Assembly (NCBI GenBank): GCA_015057755.1
Contig: SVDR01000062.1
Span: 1-12,391 of the forward strand
Length of the DNA stretch: 12,391 nucleotides
From: Lachnoclostridium sp.
Lineage (GTDB): Bacteria > Bacillota_A > Clostridia > Lachnospirales > Lachnospiraceae
Direction: 5' to 3'
Shown here: positions 1 through 8,420 of the stretch, in pieces
Numbering within the stretch: position 1 is the first letter of the stretch
How the letters are laid out: each line of letters starts with the position of its first letter
The notes under the pieces: generated by a model
Database searches by the model: none
Seen by the model: the letters and a program-made list of their open reading frames with translations, nothing else
What the model was told of the DNA's origin: nothing
Program-made: the position numbers and the translations under genes

Positions 1-133
1 TCTGAGCTCCGCCATTAACTTTAACCTTTACAGACTTAACGTTAGCTTTCCAGATTTTGTTGGATCTTCTATGGGAATGGCTTACTCCATTACCAAAGTG
101 AGCAGCTTTTTCACAAATAGCGCATTTTGCCAT
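1..133 (-). CDS. rpmB: 50S ribosomal protein L28, N-terminal part (cut by left edge)
   Basis: Structural protein of the large ribosomal subunit. The reverse strand reads MAKCAICEKAAHFGNGVSHS and continues with HRRSNKIWKANVKSVKVKV, the typical L28 N-terminus. Cys4 and Cys7 form the first CxxC half of a zinc ribbon, so this is the zinc-binding (C+) form, at least at this end. About 44 codons are visible and the C-terminus lies outside the window. The ATG is at 133-131, with a strong AAGGAGGT about 6 bases upstream on the minus strand. The gene is divergent from the asp23-fakA-recG group, the arrangement known in Bacillus and many Clostridia. The identification is secure. Confidence 0.96.
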   Translation of the reverse strand, partial: MAKCAICEKAAHFGNGVSHSHRRSNKIWKANVKSVKVKVNGGAQ

Positions 134-186
134 GATTGCACCTCCTTAACACTTCTTTGGACTTTAGAAAAATCCATAACACAAGT

Positions 187-215
187 ATGATAGCAGAAGT
201 TGTTGAAATTTGCAA
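187..215 (-). promoter_or_regulatory. Sigma-A type promoter for rpmB
   Basis: On the minus strand there is TTGCAA (210-215), a 17-base spacer and TATCAT (187-192). The -10 is preceded by TG one base away, giving an extended -10. It lies about 54 bases upstream of the rpmB start codon. Nothing else coding is seen between 134 and 411. Confidence 0.7.
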
Positions 216-265
216 GAGAAAAATGAAAAATTCCAACATTTTTTTAAAAAAACTTTGAATATCAA

Positions 266-294
266 TAGACATGGAATCAAGGATATGGTATATT
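266..294 (+). promoter_or_regulatory. Sigma-A type promoter for asp23-fakA
   Basis: TAGACA (266-271), a 17-base spacer and TATATT (289-294) each match consensus at five of six bases. This predicts a 5' leader of about 110 bases (about 301-411). The leader holds two similar short stretches, CGTTTGAA at 353-360 and again at 379-386, but I see no riboswitch or convincing attenuator in it. Confidence 0.65.
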
Positions 295-411
295 ATAGTA
301 TGGAAAGTCGTTTTCGAACTCTATTTCTGCGCCAAAACGGGCCGATTGATCGTTTGAACGTGGAAATCACAGGGTACGACGTTTGAATATAACGGAAACG
401 GAGGCAGGAAA

Positions 412-768
412 ATGAAGGGATGTATCAATAATAAGATGGGCCAGATTCAGATCGATACCGATGTAATCGCGCTTTATGCAGGAACAACGGCTGTGGAGTG
501 TTTTGGTATCGTGGGTATGGCTGCTGTCAGCATGAAAGATGGTCTTGTAAAGCTCTTAAAACGTGAGAGCCTGACTCATGGCATTAACGTAACAATTAAT
601 GACAATGCGATCAGCATTGACTTCCATGTAATCGTATCCTATGGCGTCAGCATCTCAACTGTTGCAGACAATCTGATCGAGAACGTGAAGTATAAAGTAG
701 AGGAATTCACCGGTATGACGGTTGAGAAGATCAATATTTTTGTTGAAGGCGTAAGAGTGATAGATTAA
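412..768 (+). CDS. Asp23/Gls24 family envelope stress response protein (YloU-like)
   Basis: A 118-residue protein of the Asp23/Gls24 (DUF322) family, the usual length for the YloU branch. The body alternates beta strands and helices: an early IALYAGTTAVECFGIVGMAA segment (residues 19-38), then IDFHVIVSYGVSISTVADNL and VEEFTGMTVEKINIFVEGVR, both typical of the family. Family members are cytoplasmic or membrane-associated and linked to cell-envelope homeostasis; the exact biochemical role is unknown. The ATG at 412 has GGAGG at 400-404, 7 bases upstream. The stop overlaps the ribosome binding site of fakA and the two ORFs are 14 bases apart, so they are co-transcribed. This yloU-yloV pairing upstream of recG is conserved in Firmicutes and supports the call. 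Confidence 0.93.
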   Translation: MKGCINNKMGQIQIDTDVIALYAGTTAVECFGIVGMAAVSMKDGLVKLLKRESLTHGINVTINDNAISIDFHVIVSYGVSISTVADNLIENVKYKVEEFTGMTVEKINIFVEGVRVID

Positions 769-782
769 GGAGGAAGTAATCC

Positions 783-2456
783 ATGGGAATGAAATCCGCA
801 GACGCCCAGTTACTGAAAGTTGCATTGCTTTCAGGTGCTAAGGAGCTTGAGGCGAAAAAAGAATGGATTAATGAATTGAATGTTTTCCCGGTACCGGACG
901 GAGACACCGGTACTAATATGACAATGACAATTATGGCAGCTGCAAGAGAAGTGGCTGCACTTGAGAATCCGACGATGGAGACAATTGCGAAAGCACTTTC
1001 TTCCGGTTCTCTCCGTGGCGCACGTGGTAACTCCGGTGTTATTTTATCCCAGTTATTCCGTGGTTTCACAAAAGAAATCAAAGAAGCAAGCGAGATCAGC
1101 GTTACAGTTCTTGCCAATGCTTTTACTAGAGCGACAGAAACTGCTTATAAGGCAGTTATGAAGCCGAAGGAGGGTACGATCCTTACCGTTGCAAGAGGTA
1201 TGGCTGACAAGGCTGTGGAGCTTGCAACAGAGACAGATGATATCGTAGAGTTCCTTGAGAAAGTCATCGAGCATGGCGACTATGTATTAAGCCAGACTCC
1301 GGAGATGCTTCCGGTATTAAAACAGGCCGGCGTGGTTGACTCCGGCGGACAGGGCTTAATGCAGGTTATGAAGGGTGCCTTAGACGGTGTTCTTGGAAAA
1401 GGCATTCCGTTTGATGCTGTGGTTGTCCAGACTGCACAGAAGGCAGCTCCGATTGGCGCAGCACGCGAGGATATCGATACAGCAGATATCAAGTTTGGTT
1501 ACTGTACCGAGTTTATTATCAATGTTGAGCATGCATATGATGACGATGAGGAATTGAAGTTCAAGGCATTCCTTGAGTCCATCGGTGATTCTATCGTAGT
1601 TGTATCTGACGATGACGTTGTTAAAGTTCATGTTCATACAAACAACCCGGGCCTTGCGATCGAGCGCGCATTAACTTACGGTTCTCTTTCCAGAATGAAG
1701 ATCGACAACATGCGTGAAGAGCACAATGAGCGTCTTGAGATGGCAGCAAATGCTGCTCCGGCAGCCGCTCCGGCTCCGAAAGCAGAGGAACCGAGAAAAG
1801 AGTATGGATTTATTGCTGTGTCCGTTGGCGAAGGCTTGAGCGAGATTTTCAAGGGAATCGGTGCAGATTATATGATCGAAGGCGGTCAGACTATGAATCC
1901 GAGTACCGAGGATATGATCAATGCGATCGACAAGGTAAACGCAGATGTTATCTATATCTTCCCGAATAACAAAAATATTATCCTTGCTGCAGAGCAGGCG
2001 AAATATTTAGTTGAGGACAAGAAGATCATCGTGGTTCCGTCCAAGACTATTCCGCAGGGTATTGCAGCCCTGATCAGTTTCTCTCCGGAGGCAGGTCCGG
2101 AAGAAAATCTGGAGAATATGGTGGAAGAGATGCACAGAGTTCACACCGGTCAGATCACATACGCAGTTCGTAACACAAACATCGACGGTATGGAAATCAG
2201 AGAAGGCGACATCATGGGTATCGGTGATTCCGGTATGCTTGCTGTTGAGCAGGACGTTGAAACAGCCGTTCTGAAGACTCTTGAGCGTATGGTTGATGAG
2301 GATTCTGAGCTGATCAGCGTATACTTTGGTGCAGACGTGGAAGAAGCTGACGCAGAGGCTCTTTTAGAGAAGATTGAGGAAGCTTATCCGGATTGCGAAG
2401 TAGAATTAAATAATGGCGGACAGCCGGTATATTATTACCTTCTGTCTGTAGAATAA
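783..2456 (+). CDS. fakA: Fatty acid kinase catalytic subunit FakA (YloV, DAK-family)
   Basis: Phosphorylates fatty acids carried by FakB (DegV) proteins, feeding exogenous acyl chains to PlsX/PlsY for phospholipid synthesis; cytosolic. The 557 residues match the family length. The N-terminal DhaL-like kinase domain (about 1-205) has the nucleotide/metal motif PVPDGDTGTNM (36-46), RGARGNSGVILSQLFRGF (78-95) and DSGGQGL (186-192). The middle domain (about 235-315) has Cys241 and the HVH pair His283/His285, positions matching the zinc/catalytic Cys and His residues described for the Staphylococcus FakA middle domain. An Ala/Pro linker (322-337) leads to a C-terminal DegV-like domain (340-557). 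AAGGAGG at 767-773 supports ATG 783; an in-frame ATG two codons later is a minor alternative. The product was formerly annotated as a dihydroxyacetone kinase. No fakB is in the window. Confidence 0.94.
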   Translation: MGMKSADAQLLKVALLSGAKELEAKKEWINELNVFPVPDGDTGTNMTMTIMAAAREVAALENPTMETIAKALSSGSLRGARGNSGVILSQLFRGFTKEIKEASEISVTVLANAFTRATETAYKAVMKPKEGTILTVARGMADKAVELATETDDIVEFLEKVIEHGDYVLSQTPEMLPVLKQAGVVDSGGQGLMQVMKGALDGVLGKGIPFDAVVVQTAQKAAPIGAAREDIDTADIKFGYCTEFIINVEHAYDDDEELKFKAFLESIGDSIVVVSDDDVVKVHVHTNNPGLAIERALTYGSLSRMKIDNMREEHNERLEMAANAAPAAAPAPKAEEPRKEYGFIAVSVGEGLSEIFKGIGADYMIEGGQTMNPSTEDMINAIDKVNADVIYIFPNNKNIILAAEQAKYLVEDKKIIVVPSKTIPQGIAALISFSPEAGPEENLENMVEEMHRVHTGQITYAVRNTNIDGMEIREGDIMGIGDSGMLAVEQDVETAVLKTLERMVDEDSELISVYFGADVEEADAEALLEKIEEAYPDCEVELNNGGQPVYYYLLSVE

Positions 2457-2458
2457 TG

Positions 2459-2507
2459 AAAAAGCTGCCGAGGGCGGCCCCGCACGGGCTGGTTTTGGCA
2501 GCTTTTT
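2459..2507 (+). terminator. Intrinsic terminator between fakA and recG
   Basis: A perfect 11-bp stem pairs AAAAAGCTGCC (2459-2469) with GGCAGCTTTTT (2497-2507). The 27-base loop contains a second small GC hairpin (GCCC/GGGC). The 3' arm ends in five T. It starts 2 bases after the fakA stop, so it terminates the asp23-fakA transcript. recG must then depend on read-through or on a promoter I could not identify in the short gap. Confidence 0.85.
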
Positions 2508-2533
2508 GCATAGAAGAAATAAGGAGATTCTTT

Positions 2534-4588
2534 ATGAATAACAAGCAGTCAATCGAGACATTAAAGGGCATAGGAGAAAAGACCGCGAAGTTATTTGAAA
2601 AAGTCGGAGTAAAAACAGTCGATGACCTGCTTCATTATTATCCAAAAGGATATGATGCGTATACGCCGCCATGTGCGATCGGAGAGCTGAAAGAGGATGA
2701 GACAGGAGCTGTTGACGGTTACTTAAAGACCGGAGCGACAGGCAGACATTTTGGAGGGCTTTCCATCACATCAGCGACGATCAGTGATATGACAGGAAAA
2801 CTAAAGCTGGTCTGGTACCATATGCCTTATTTGAAAAACACGCTGAAGGCAGACAGTCATTATATTTTCCGGGGAAAAGTTGTAAAAAAGAAGACCGGAC
2901 TGACTATGGAACAGCCACAGATGTACAAGCCGGAAGTCTATGAAGAACTGTTAGAAAAGATGCAGCCGGTTTACGGACAGACAAAGGGACTGGGAAATAA
3001 AACCATTGTTTCAGCTATGGAGCAGGCCTTGGCCGTTCGTGTGATGGAGAGGGATTATCTTCCGGCTTCTCTTCGTAAGAAGCACGAACTGGCAGAATAT
3101 AATTTTGCCATCGAGCACATTCATTTTCCGCAGGATGAGACGGATCTTCTGTTTGCGAGAAAACGTCTGGTATACGATGAATTTTTCATGTTCCTATTGG
3201 GCGTTCGGAGATTGAAAGAGAAGAGGCAGGATTTACAGTCTTCTTATATTATGAAGGAAGAATCTCTCTGCAGAAAGCTCGAACAGGATTTGCCCTACTC
3301 TTTGACGGGAGCACAAAAATGTGCGTTGGAAGAAGTGTATACAGACCTCGAAAGCGGTGCGGTTATGAACCGTCTGATCCAAGGCGATGTGGGTTCGGGA
3401 AAAACGATCATCGCGGTTCTGGCGCTTCTGCGTGCAGCAGAGAATGGATACCAGGGAGCTTTGATGGTTCCGACAGAAGTGCTTGCGAGACAGCATTATG
3501 AATCGGTTACAGAACTTTTTGAAACGCATGGAATCGAGAAAAATGTAGTGCTCGTAACTGGTTCTATGACAGCAAAAGAGAAGCGTCTGGCTTATGAAAA
3601 GATTGCTTCACACGAAGCTGATATTGTGATCGGAACACACGCATTGATTCAGGAAAAGGTTTTATATGACAAGCTTGCGCTCGTTATCACAGACGAACAG
3701 CACCGGTTTGGTGTTTCTCAGAGAGAAACACTTGGAAGCAAAGGAATTCAGCCGCACGTGCTGGTCATGAGTGCTACTCCGATACCGCGTACGCTGGCGA
3801 TCATCATTTACGGTGATCTGGATATTTCTGTAATTGATGAGCTTCCGGCCAACCGCCTTCCGATCAAAAACTGTGTTGTAGATACGGGATACCGAAAAAA
3901 TGCATACAATTTTATCAAGAAAGAAGTTTCAAATGGCCATCAGGCGTATGTGATCTGTCCGATGGTGGAAGAAAGTGAGATGATCGAAGCAGAAAATGTT
4001 CTCGATTATACAAAAGTTCTGCGGGAAAATCTTCCGGGAATCCGCGTGGAGTATCTGCACGGTAAAATGAAGCCGAAAGAGAAGAATGCGATCATGGAGG
4101 CTTTTGCATCGGGAGAGATTCAGGTGCTTGTCTCCACAACTGTTGTTGAAGTTGGTGTGAATGTTCCAAATGCAACCGTTATGATGATCGAAAATGCAGA
4201 GCGTTTTGGTCTGGCACAGCTCCATCAGCTTCGAGGACGCGTGGGAAGAGGAAAGGAACAGTCCTATTGTATTATGGTCAATGCCTCCGGAGATAAAGGG
4301 AAACATGCACGTCTGGAGGTCCTGAACAAATCGAACGACGGTTTCTTTATTGCTTCGGAAGATTTAAGACTTCGCGGTCCGGGTGACATATTCGGACTCA
4401 GACAAAGCGGCGATCTTGAATTTAAAATTGCAGACATTTATACAGATGCAGTGACCTTGAAACAGGTATCTGAAGATGTGGATGCTTTACTTTCAGAGGA
4501 TGAAGACTTGGAACGCGATGAGCATGCAGAATTAAAACGCAGATTAACCTCGTATCTGGAACAGAGTTACAATAAGCTGAATCTATAA
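2534..4588 (+). CDS. recG: ATP-dependent DNA helicase RecG
   Basis: Superfamily 2 helicase that remodels stalled replication forks and branched recombination intermediates. From ATG 2534 it has 684 residues, the normal RecG length. It has an N-terminal helical/HhH part (LKGIGEKTAKLFEKVGV, 10-26), a wedge/OB domain (about 55-150), Walker A GDVGSGKT (284-291), the DEQH box (387-390), SATPIPRT (413-420), motif V VLVSTTVVEVGVNVP (531-545), motif VI QLRGRVGR (565-572) and the RecG-specific C-terminal segment DLRLRGPGDIFGLRQSG (610-626). The open frame runs back to ATG 2456, but that extension is the terminator hairpin and has no ribosome binding site; AAGGAGA at 2520-2526 sits 7 bases before 2534, so 2534 is chosen. 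The order after fakA matches Bacillus without the intervening sda genes. Confidence 0.96.
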   Translation: MNNKQSIETLKGIGEKTAKLFEKVGVKTVDDLLHYYPKGYDAYTPPCAIGELKEDETGAVDGYLKTGATGRHFGGLSITSATISDMTGKLKLVWYHMPYLKNTLKADSHYIFRGKVVKKKTGLTMEQPQMYKPEVYEELLEKMQPVYGQTKGLGNKTIVSAMEQALAVRVMERDYLPASLRKKHELAEYNFAIEHIHFPQDETDLLFARKRLVYDEFFMFLLGVRRLKEKRQDLQSSYIMKEESLCRKLEQDLPYSLTGAQKCALEEVYTDLESGAVMNRLIQGDVGSGKTIIAVLALLRAAENGYQGALMVPTEVLARQHYESVTELFETHGIEKNVVLVTGSMTAKEKRLAYEKIASHEADIVIGTHALIQEKVLYDKLALVITDEQHRFGVSQRETLGSKGIQPHVLVMSATPIPRTLAIIIYGDLDISVIDELPANRLPIKNCVVDTGYRKNAYNFIKKEVSNGHQAYVICPMVEESEMIEAENVLDYTKVLRENLPGIRVEYLHGKMKPKEKNAIMEAFASGEIQVLVSTTVVEVGVNVPNATVMMIENAERFGLAQLHQLRGRVGRGKEQSYCIMVNASGDKGKHARLEVLNKSNDGFFIASEDLRLRGPGDIFGLRQSGDLEFKIADIYTDAVTLKQVSEDVDALLSEDEDLERDEHAELKRRLTSYLEQSYNKLNL

Positions 4589-4617
4589 TATTTTGCAGGA
4601 TTATAGTGTGGTTTTGC

Positions 4618-4646
4618 TTGTGACTTATCTGTAATTGGAGTATAAT
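4618..4646 (+). promoter_or_regulatory. Sigma-A type promoter for the M42 peptidase gene
   Basis: TTGTGA (4618-4623), a 17-base spacer and a consensus TATAAT (4641-4646) predict a start near 4653 and a leader of about 60 bases. It separates the peptidase gene from recG as its own transcription unit. The 126-base gap contains no clear recG terminator. Confidence 0.75.
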
Positions 4647-4661
4647 AACGACAGATATTAT

Positions 4662-4673
4662 GCTTACGTAAGC
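4662..4673. promoter_or_regulatory. Palindrome in the M42 peptidase leader, possible operator
   Basis: GCTTACGTAAGC is a perfect 12-bp palindrome centred about 15 bases downstream of the predicted transcription start. TTACGT recurs at 4679-4684. The position would suit a repressor site, but one or more 12-bp palindromes are expected by chance in a window of this size, so this is only a candidate. Confidence 0.3.
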
Positions 4674-4714
4674 TTTATTACGTGGGGAATTATAAATGAA
4701 AAGGGGATAAAACT

Positions 4715-5758
4715 ATGTTAGCGGAAAACAAGAAATATGTTGACTACATCGTTGAGCAGGCACAGAATCTGATCAGCATCGACAGCCCGTCCGGTTACCA
4801 CAGAAATGTTGGTGACTATCTTTTAGCTGAGTTCGAAAAACTTGGTTACAAGGCATGGAGAACCGTGAAAGGCGGTATTCTTGCAGAACTTGGCGGTGAG
4901 GATGCAGAGGATGCAGTTTTACTTGCAGGTCATTGCGACACACTTGGCGCGATCGTTCATGAGATCAAGGGCAACGGTCATCTGAAAATGACAAACATTG
5001 GCGGTATGAACCCGAACAATGCAGAGACAGAAAACGTTCGCGTTATCACAAAATTTGACGGTATCTACGAGGGCACATGCCAGCTGGTAAATCCGTCTGT
5101 TCATGTAAATGAAAACTATGCTTCCACAAGCCGTTCCTGGGATACGATCGAAATCGTTCTTGATGAGAATGTAAAATCCAAAGAAGATGTTCAGAAGCTC
5201 GGTATTATGGTTGGTGACTATGTATGCTTTGAGCCGCGTTTCCGCGTGACAGACAAGGGCTACATCAAGAGCCGTTTCCTGGACGATAAACTTTCTTCTG
5301 CGATCCTTATCGGTTATGCGAAGTATCTGAAGGATGAGGCAATCACAACAAAGAGAAAAATCTACCTCTACTTCACAATGTATGAAGAAGTTGGACATGG
5401 CTGTTCCGCATCCATTCCGGCTGGTGTAACAGAAGCATGGTCTGTTGATATGGGCTGTGTAGGTACAGGCTTACAGTGTACAGAGCATCAGGTTTCTATC
5501 TGTGCGAAGGATTCCGGCGGCCCGTACAACTACGAGGTTGTAAAACGCCAGATTGAGCTTGCAAAAGAGCATGAGATTGATTTTGCAGTTGATATTTATC
5601 CGAAGTATGGTTCTGACGTAGAAGCAACTCTTCGTGCCGGCAATGATATCCGTCACGGTCTTATCGGACCGGGCGTATTTGCTTCTCACGGCTACGAGAG
5701 AAGCCACGTGGATGGTGTTGAGGCTACATTCCGCCTGATCAAAGCTTATTTTGGTTAA
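4715..5758 (+). CDS. M42 family metalloaminopeptidase (glutamyl aminopeptidase/cellulase-M type)
   Basis: A predicted cytosolic dinuclear-metal aminopeptidase that trims N-terminal residues from peptides. The 347 residues match the M42 family (about 340-360). The ligand set can be followed: His73 in AGHCDTLG with Asp75, Asp190 in FLDDK (bridging ligand), Glu224-Glu225 in MYEEVGHG (general base and ligand), Asp245 in VDMG, and a C-terminal His325 in ASHGYERSH. An inserted beta domain (about 80-175) containing VGDYVCFEPRF is typical of M42. The closely related M20/M28 peptidases are less likely because of the order DD-EE-D-H and the GD.V.F motif. ATG 4715 is preceded by a modest AGGGGAT. No signal peptide is seen. 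It is monocistronic, with its own promoter and terminator. The substrate cannot be stated. Confidence 0.9.
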   Translation: MLAENKKYVDYIVEQAQNLISIDSPSGYHRNVGDYLLAEFEKLGYKAWRTVKGGILAELGGEDAEDAVLLAGHCDTLGAIVHEIKGNGHLKMTNIGGMNPNNAETENVRVITKFDGIYEGTCQLVNPSVHVNENYASTSRSWDTIEIVLDENVKSKEDVQKLGIMVGDYVCFEPRFRVTDKGYIKSRFLDDKLSSAILIGYAKYLKDEAITTKRKIYLYFTMYEEVGHGCSASIPAGVTEAWSVDMGCVGTGLQCTEHQVSICAKDSGGPYNYEVVKRQIELAKEHEIDFAVDIYPKYGSDVEATLRAGNDIRHGLIGPGVFASHGYERSHVDGVEATFRLIKAYFG

Positions 5759-5777
5759 TTGAATTATGAAATTACAG

Positions 5778-5810
5778 ACAGCCCGAGGGAAATGTGTTCC
5801 TTCGGGCTGT
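5778..5810 (+). terminator. Intrinsic terminator after the M42 peptidase gene
   Basis: A 14-bp stem (5778-5791 with 5797-5810, one G-T pair) and a 5-base loop are followed by TTTATTAT on the plus strand. The stem ends only 3 bases from the stop codon of the convergent permease gene. It may partly serve the minus-strand operon too, but the minus side lacks a good T tract. Confidence 0.85.
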
Positions 5811-5813
5811 TTA

Positions 5814-7022
5814 TTATCTGCCGGAAATTTGATAACTTTGGTAAAGATACTTTCCTCCAACAGCCAGTGCAATACTCAGCAGGAGGTATATCACAGGGAC
5901 AACCTGCCAGGAAGGAAAGCACTGTCCGAACAGTATAAGCGTTCTTGGATCAAAAACATTCCATATGGAGAGATAGGCCATCGGTGACCAGTCCCATATC
6001 TGGGCGATCACACGGTACTGTGTCGGGATCATGATCACATTACCTAATATGATCAGACCAGAGGAAATGGCCAAGGCTGCAATTCCACTTCGAAACAGTT
6101 CAGATATAACCATTACAAAAACAGCGGCTAATACGGATGCAACAATGAGTACTCCATAAGCGATCAGGCAAGCTTGTCCGATGGTGATGGGATAAGAATA
6201 GGTTGAAAAACAAGACTGTAATGCCATTCCGAATCCTTCAGTTCCGTAATAGGCAAGATTAAGTCCAAGCGTTAAGAGTGTCATCATAGTTGCGGCAATT
6301 GCAGAGACTGTAACTCCCGCAAGTATTTTTGCCCAATAAGCAGAGTTTTTTCCAGCAATACTGCTGAGCACTAACTGGTCAGTTCTGCGGATATGCTCGT
6401 CTGCAAAAAGATTAGACAAACAAACTGCAACAAACAAAAGCATCAAAACTCCGACAGTAAGAAAACAGTCTAAACTATTTTCGTAGCCATCATGGTAATC
6501 ATATGTCAGTGGTATGTCCAGTTGACTTTCTTTATTGTGCCAGAACTCTTTTTCCGTTTCTGTCAGAGGGATCGATTGCCAGTTGCGTTCCAGATACTGA
6601 GCTCGTGCTTCATATAAATCAGTTTCATCTGCTTCCCAGTTCTGAATGGAGGTAAGATCCATTCCTGTCCAGGTACGGATCAAGTGAAAAATCTCGCTGT
6701 ATGGTCTGGCATAGGTTTCGTATTCTTCGGTCAATGAATAACGAAGGGCATTGGCTGGAATATGGCTGTATCCATCGATTGTTTCCTGAAGCAATGCTTG
6801 ATCAATAGATCTTCCAGAAAGAGCTTTTCGATATGTCTGATCCTTCAGGAATGCTTCATAATTACTTTCGATTGGTTCTCCATCGACATAATAAGTCCCT
6901 ATAAGATCGGCGAACACAGTAATTACGATGCCGACCATACAAAGAAATGTTGTGATCCAAAGCAGCTTTCTGTGGATCAATTTTTTGAGTTCATAGATGT
7001 AAATCGTCCACAAATTATTCAT
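5814..7022 (-). CDS. ABC-2 type transporter permease
   Basis: Integral membrane subunit of an ABC exporter whose ATPase is the gene directly upstream. From the ATG at 7022 it has 402 residues. There is an N-terminal cytoplasmic helix (YIYELKKLIHRK), TM1 at about 21-42, a long polar extracytoplasmic domain of about 140 residues (43-180, rich in Tyr, Glu, Asp), then about five hydrophobic segments (near 182-205, 228-250, 276-300, 308-328, 375-395). This is the ABC-2 plan of one TM, a large loop and a five-TM core. The ATG at 7028 would put GGAGGT almost against the start codon; from 7022 the spacing is 8 bases, so 7022 is preferred. The gene overlaps the ATPase ORF by 8 bases. The substrate is unknown; no resistance- or bacteriocin-specific signature is seen. 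Confidence 0.85.
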   Translation of the reverse strand: MNNLWTIYIYELKKLIHRKLLWITTFLCMVGIVITVFADLIGTYYVDGEPIESNYEAFLKDQTYRKALSGRSIDQALLQETIDGYSHIPANALRYSLTEEYETYARPYSEIFHLIRTWTGMDLTSIQNWEADETDLYEARAQYLERNWQSIPLTETEKEFWHNKESQLDIPLTYDYHDGYENSLDCFLTVGVLMLLFVAVCLSNLFADEHIRRTDQLVLSSIAGKNSAYWAKILAGVTVSAIAATMMTLLTLGLNLAYYGTEGFGMALQSCFSTYSYPITIGQACLIAYGVLIVASVLAAVFVMVISELFRSGIAALAISSGLIILGNVIMIPTQYRVIAQIWDWSPMAYLSIWNVFDPRTLILFGQCFPSWQVVPVIYLLLSIALAVGGKYLYQSYQISGR

Positions 7023-7722
7023 TGTCATCCACCTCCCTAAACTGCTCCAGGTAGAATTCCTCTAAATCACCGTTCTGATCATCCCATTTCCCTTGGAAGA
7101 TCATTTGCCCGTCTTTCATCATCAACACTTGATCAGCAATGTGCTCAATATCAGAAACAATATGAGTAGATAAAAGAACAATGCTGTTTTTACCCAGACG
7201 ATCAATCAGGTTTCTAAAACGAACTCTCTCCTTGGGATCTAACCCTGCAGTAGGCTCATCGAATATCACAAGTTTAGGGTCATTCAGCAAAGCCTGTGCA
7301 ATACCAAGTCGTTGTTTCATTCCACCGGAAAACGTTTTAATCTTTTTCCGCCCTACATCTTGAAGAGACACAAGAGCCAGAAGCTCATTTGCTTTTCGTT
7401 TTGCCTGTATTTTCGGAATTCCTTTTAATGCTGCAAAATAGAGAAGAAAATCCATTGCAGTGAACTCAGGATAATATCCAAAGTCCTGCGGCAAATATCC
7501 AAGAACAGCACGATATTGTTCTTCGCTGACATCAATGCCGTCAAAAGAAATCGTGCCGCTGGTAGGTTTGAGAATTCCGCACAGCATTCTCATCAATGTG
7601 GTTTTTCCTGCACCATTTGCACCGAGTAATCCATAGACACCAGGCTGCAGTTTTACAGAGATACGATCTACGGCGGTTTTATTTTTGTATTGTTTTGATA
7701 CTTGGTCTATGATAAGTTCCAA
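7015..7722 (-). CDS. ABC transporter ATP-binding protein
   Basis: Cytoplasmic ATPase subunit that powers the downstream permease. It has 235 residues with the full motif set: Walker A GANGAGKTT (34-42), Q-loop LPQD (77-80), signature FSGGMKQR (131-138), Walker B LVIFDEPTAGLD (151-162) and H-loop STH with His187. YGLLGANGAGKTTLMRM and the overall length fit the CcmA/ABC-2 exporter subfamily. The open frame extends upstream to 8013, but that extension overlaps the membrane gene in another frame. AAGGAGG lies 7 bases before a TTG at 7722-7720, and homology begins there (ELIIDQVSKQYKNKTAV), so I take TTG as the start. It overlaps the upstream gene by 16 bases and the permease by 8. The C-terminus is short, with no extra regulatory domain. 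Confidence 0.92.
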   Translation of the reverse strand: MELIIDQVSKQYKNKTAVDRISVKLQPGVYGLLGANGAGKTTLMRMLCGILKPTSGTISFDGIDVSEEQYRAVLGYLPQDFGYYPEFTAMDFLLYFAALKGIPKIQAKRKANELLALVSLQDVGRKKIKTFSGGMKQRLGIAQALLNDPKLVIFDEPTAGLDPKERVRFRNLIDRLGKNSIVLLSTHIVSDIEHIADQVLMMKDGQMIFQGKWDDQNGDLEEFYLEQFREVDDNE

Positions 7723-8420
7723 ACGAAGTCCTCCTTCTGTTTTATTATGGTAATACACTGTTTTCCATTTCCAAAGAGCAAAGCCAATGCAGCTGCCAAC
7801 CATACAGAAAGGCACTGTTCCTGATAAATGAACGGGATGATATTGTGTGAAAGAAACAGAGAAATACTTATTCCAACTGAAGTTCCCACACAGGCGTGCA
7901 TTGCTTCCCGTCCTCTGGATTTTCTCACAATATATAATCCTATAAATGTGGTTAAAAGAAATGGCGTGAAAATGTACAGGACAGCAGCAAACGGATTTAC
8001 CGTACTGCTCCATAGTCCAATTGGAAGAAGGATTCCAAGAAGAAGCAAATTCGTTAATCCAAGGATTCCCAATCTTGCAAACGTGACGCTTCTCAGTGAG
8101 AAACGTGTGGACATTTCCAATTCAGCCATATTATAAAGTTCAGATCGTCCACTCTCTGAAACGATGGTCAAAGACAGTAATGGTGTAAGACCTGAAATCA
8201 ACCAAAGAACTGCCTCGGGGAAGAATGCAAGCCCTAAAACAGCGATAGCAAAAACCAGCGTAGAAACGTACCAGCTCCATTTACGGATATATCCAATTTG
8301 CGAGATCAGAAACGAATGAAGGGTCATTTGGGGTAACTCTAATTTATTCAGAAACTCTATTTTTTGTAATGGAAGTGGTGCATCGAAAGCCTGCTTTAAT
8401 TCGTCTTTCCATTTATCCAT
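7707..8420 (-). CDS. Polytopic membrane protein between sigma factor and ABC ATPase
   Basis: I do not recognise a named family with certainty. From ATG 8420 (AAGGAGG 6 bases upstream) it has 237 residues: an N-terminal cytoplasmic tail of about 48 residues (MDKWKDELKQAFDAPLPLQK, then IEFLNKLELPQ), followed by about six hydrophobic segments (near 50-67, 69-87, 115-137, 143-165, 175-191, 204-217) and a short Lys-rich C-terminus. Charged loops (SESGRSELYNMAELEMS, RKSRGRE) separate the segments. It overlaps the sigma-factor gene by 8 bases and the ATPase gene by 16, so its output is tied to both. It may be a second permease-like subunit, or its tail may hold the sigma factor as an anti-sigma module; no zinc-binding HxxxCxxC motif is present. 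Both roles are inference. Confidence 0.75.
   Translation of the reverse strand: MDKWKDELKQAFDAPLPLQKIEFLNKLELPQMTLHSFLISQIGYIRKWSWYVSTLVFAIAVLGLAFFPEAVLWLISGLTPLLSLTIVSESGRSELYNMAELEMSTRFSLRSVTFARLGILGLTNLLLLGILLPIGLWSSTVNPFAAVLYIFTPFLLTTFIGLYIVRKSRGREAMHACVGTSVGISISLFLSHNIIPFIYQEQCLSVWLAAALALLFGNGKQCITIIKQKEDFVWNLS

Noticed and set aside
300..411. Riboswitch or protein-binding leader before asp23
   Set aside because: Only weak, short pairings and an 8-base repeat are seen; no known aptamer motif or terminator/antiterminator pair can be drawn.
2456..2533. 26-residue N-terminal extension of RecG
   Set aside because: The DNA is a terminator hairpin, the ATG overlaps the fakA stop without a ribosome binding site, and RecG homology starts after ATG 2534.
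4919..5398. 159-codon minus-strand frame inside the M42 peptidase gene
   Set aside because: It is antisense to a well-supported gene; its sequence has no recognisable domain and no ribosome binding site.
7723..8013. N-terminal extension of the ABC ATPase
   Set aside because: It overlaps the upstream membrane-protein gene in another frame, is Cys/His/Phe-rich without ABC homology, and a ribosome binding site plus TTG at 7722 gives a normal-length protein.
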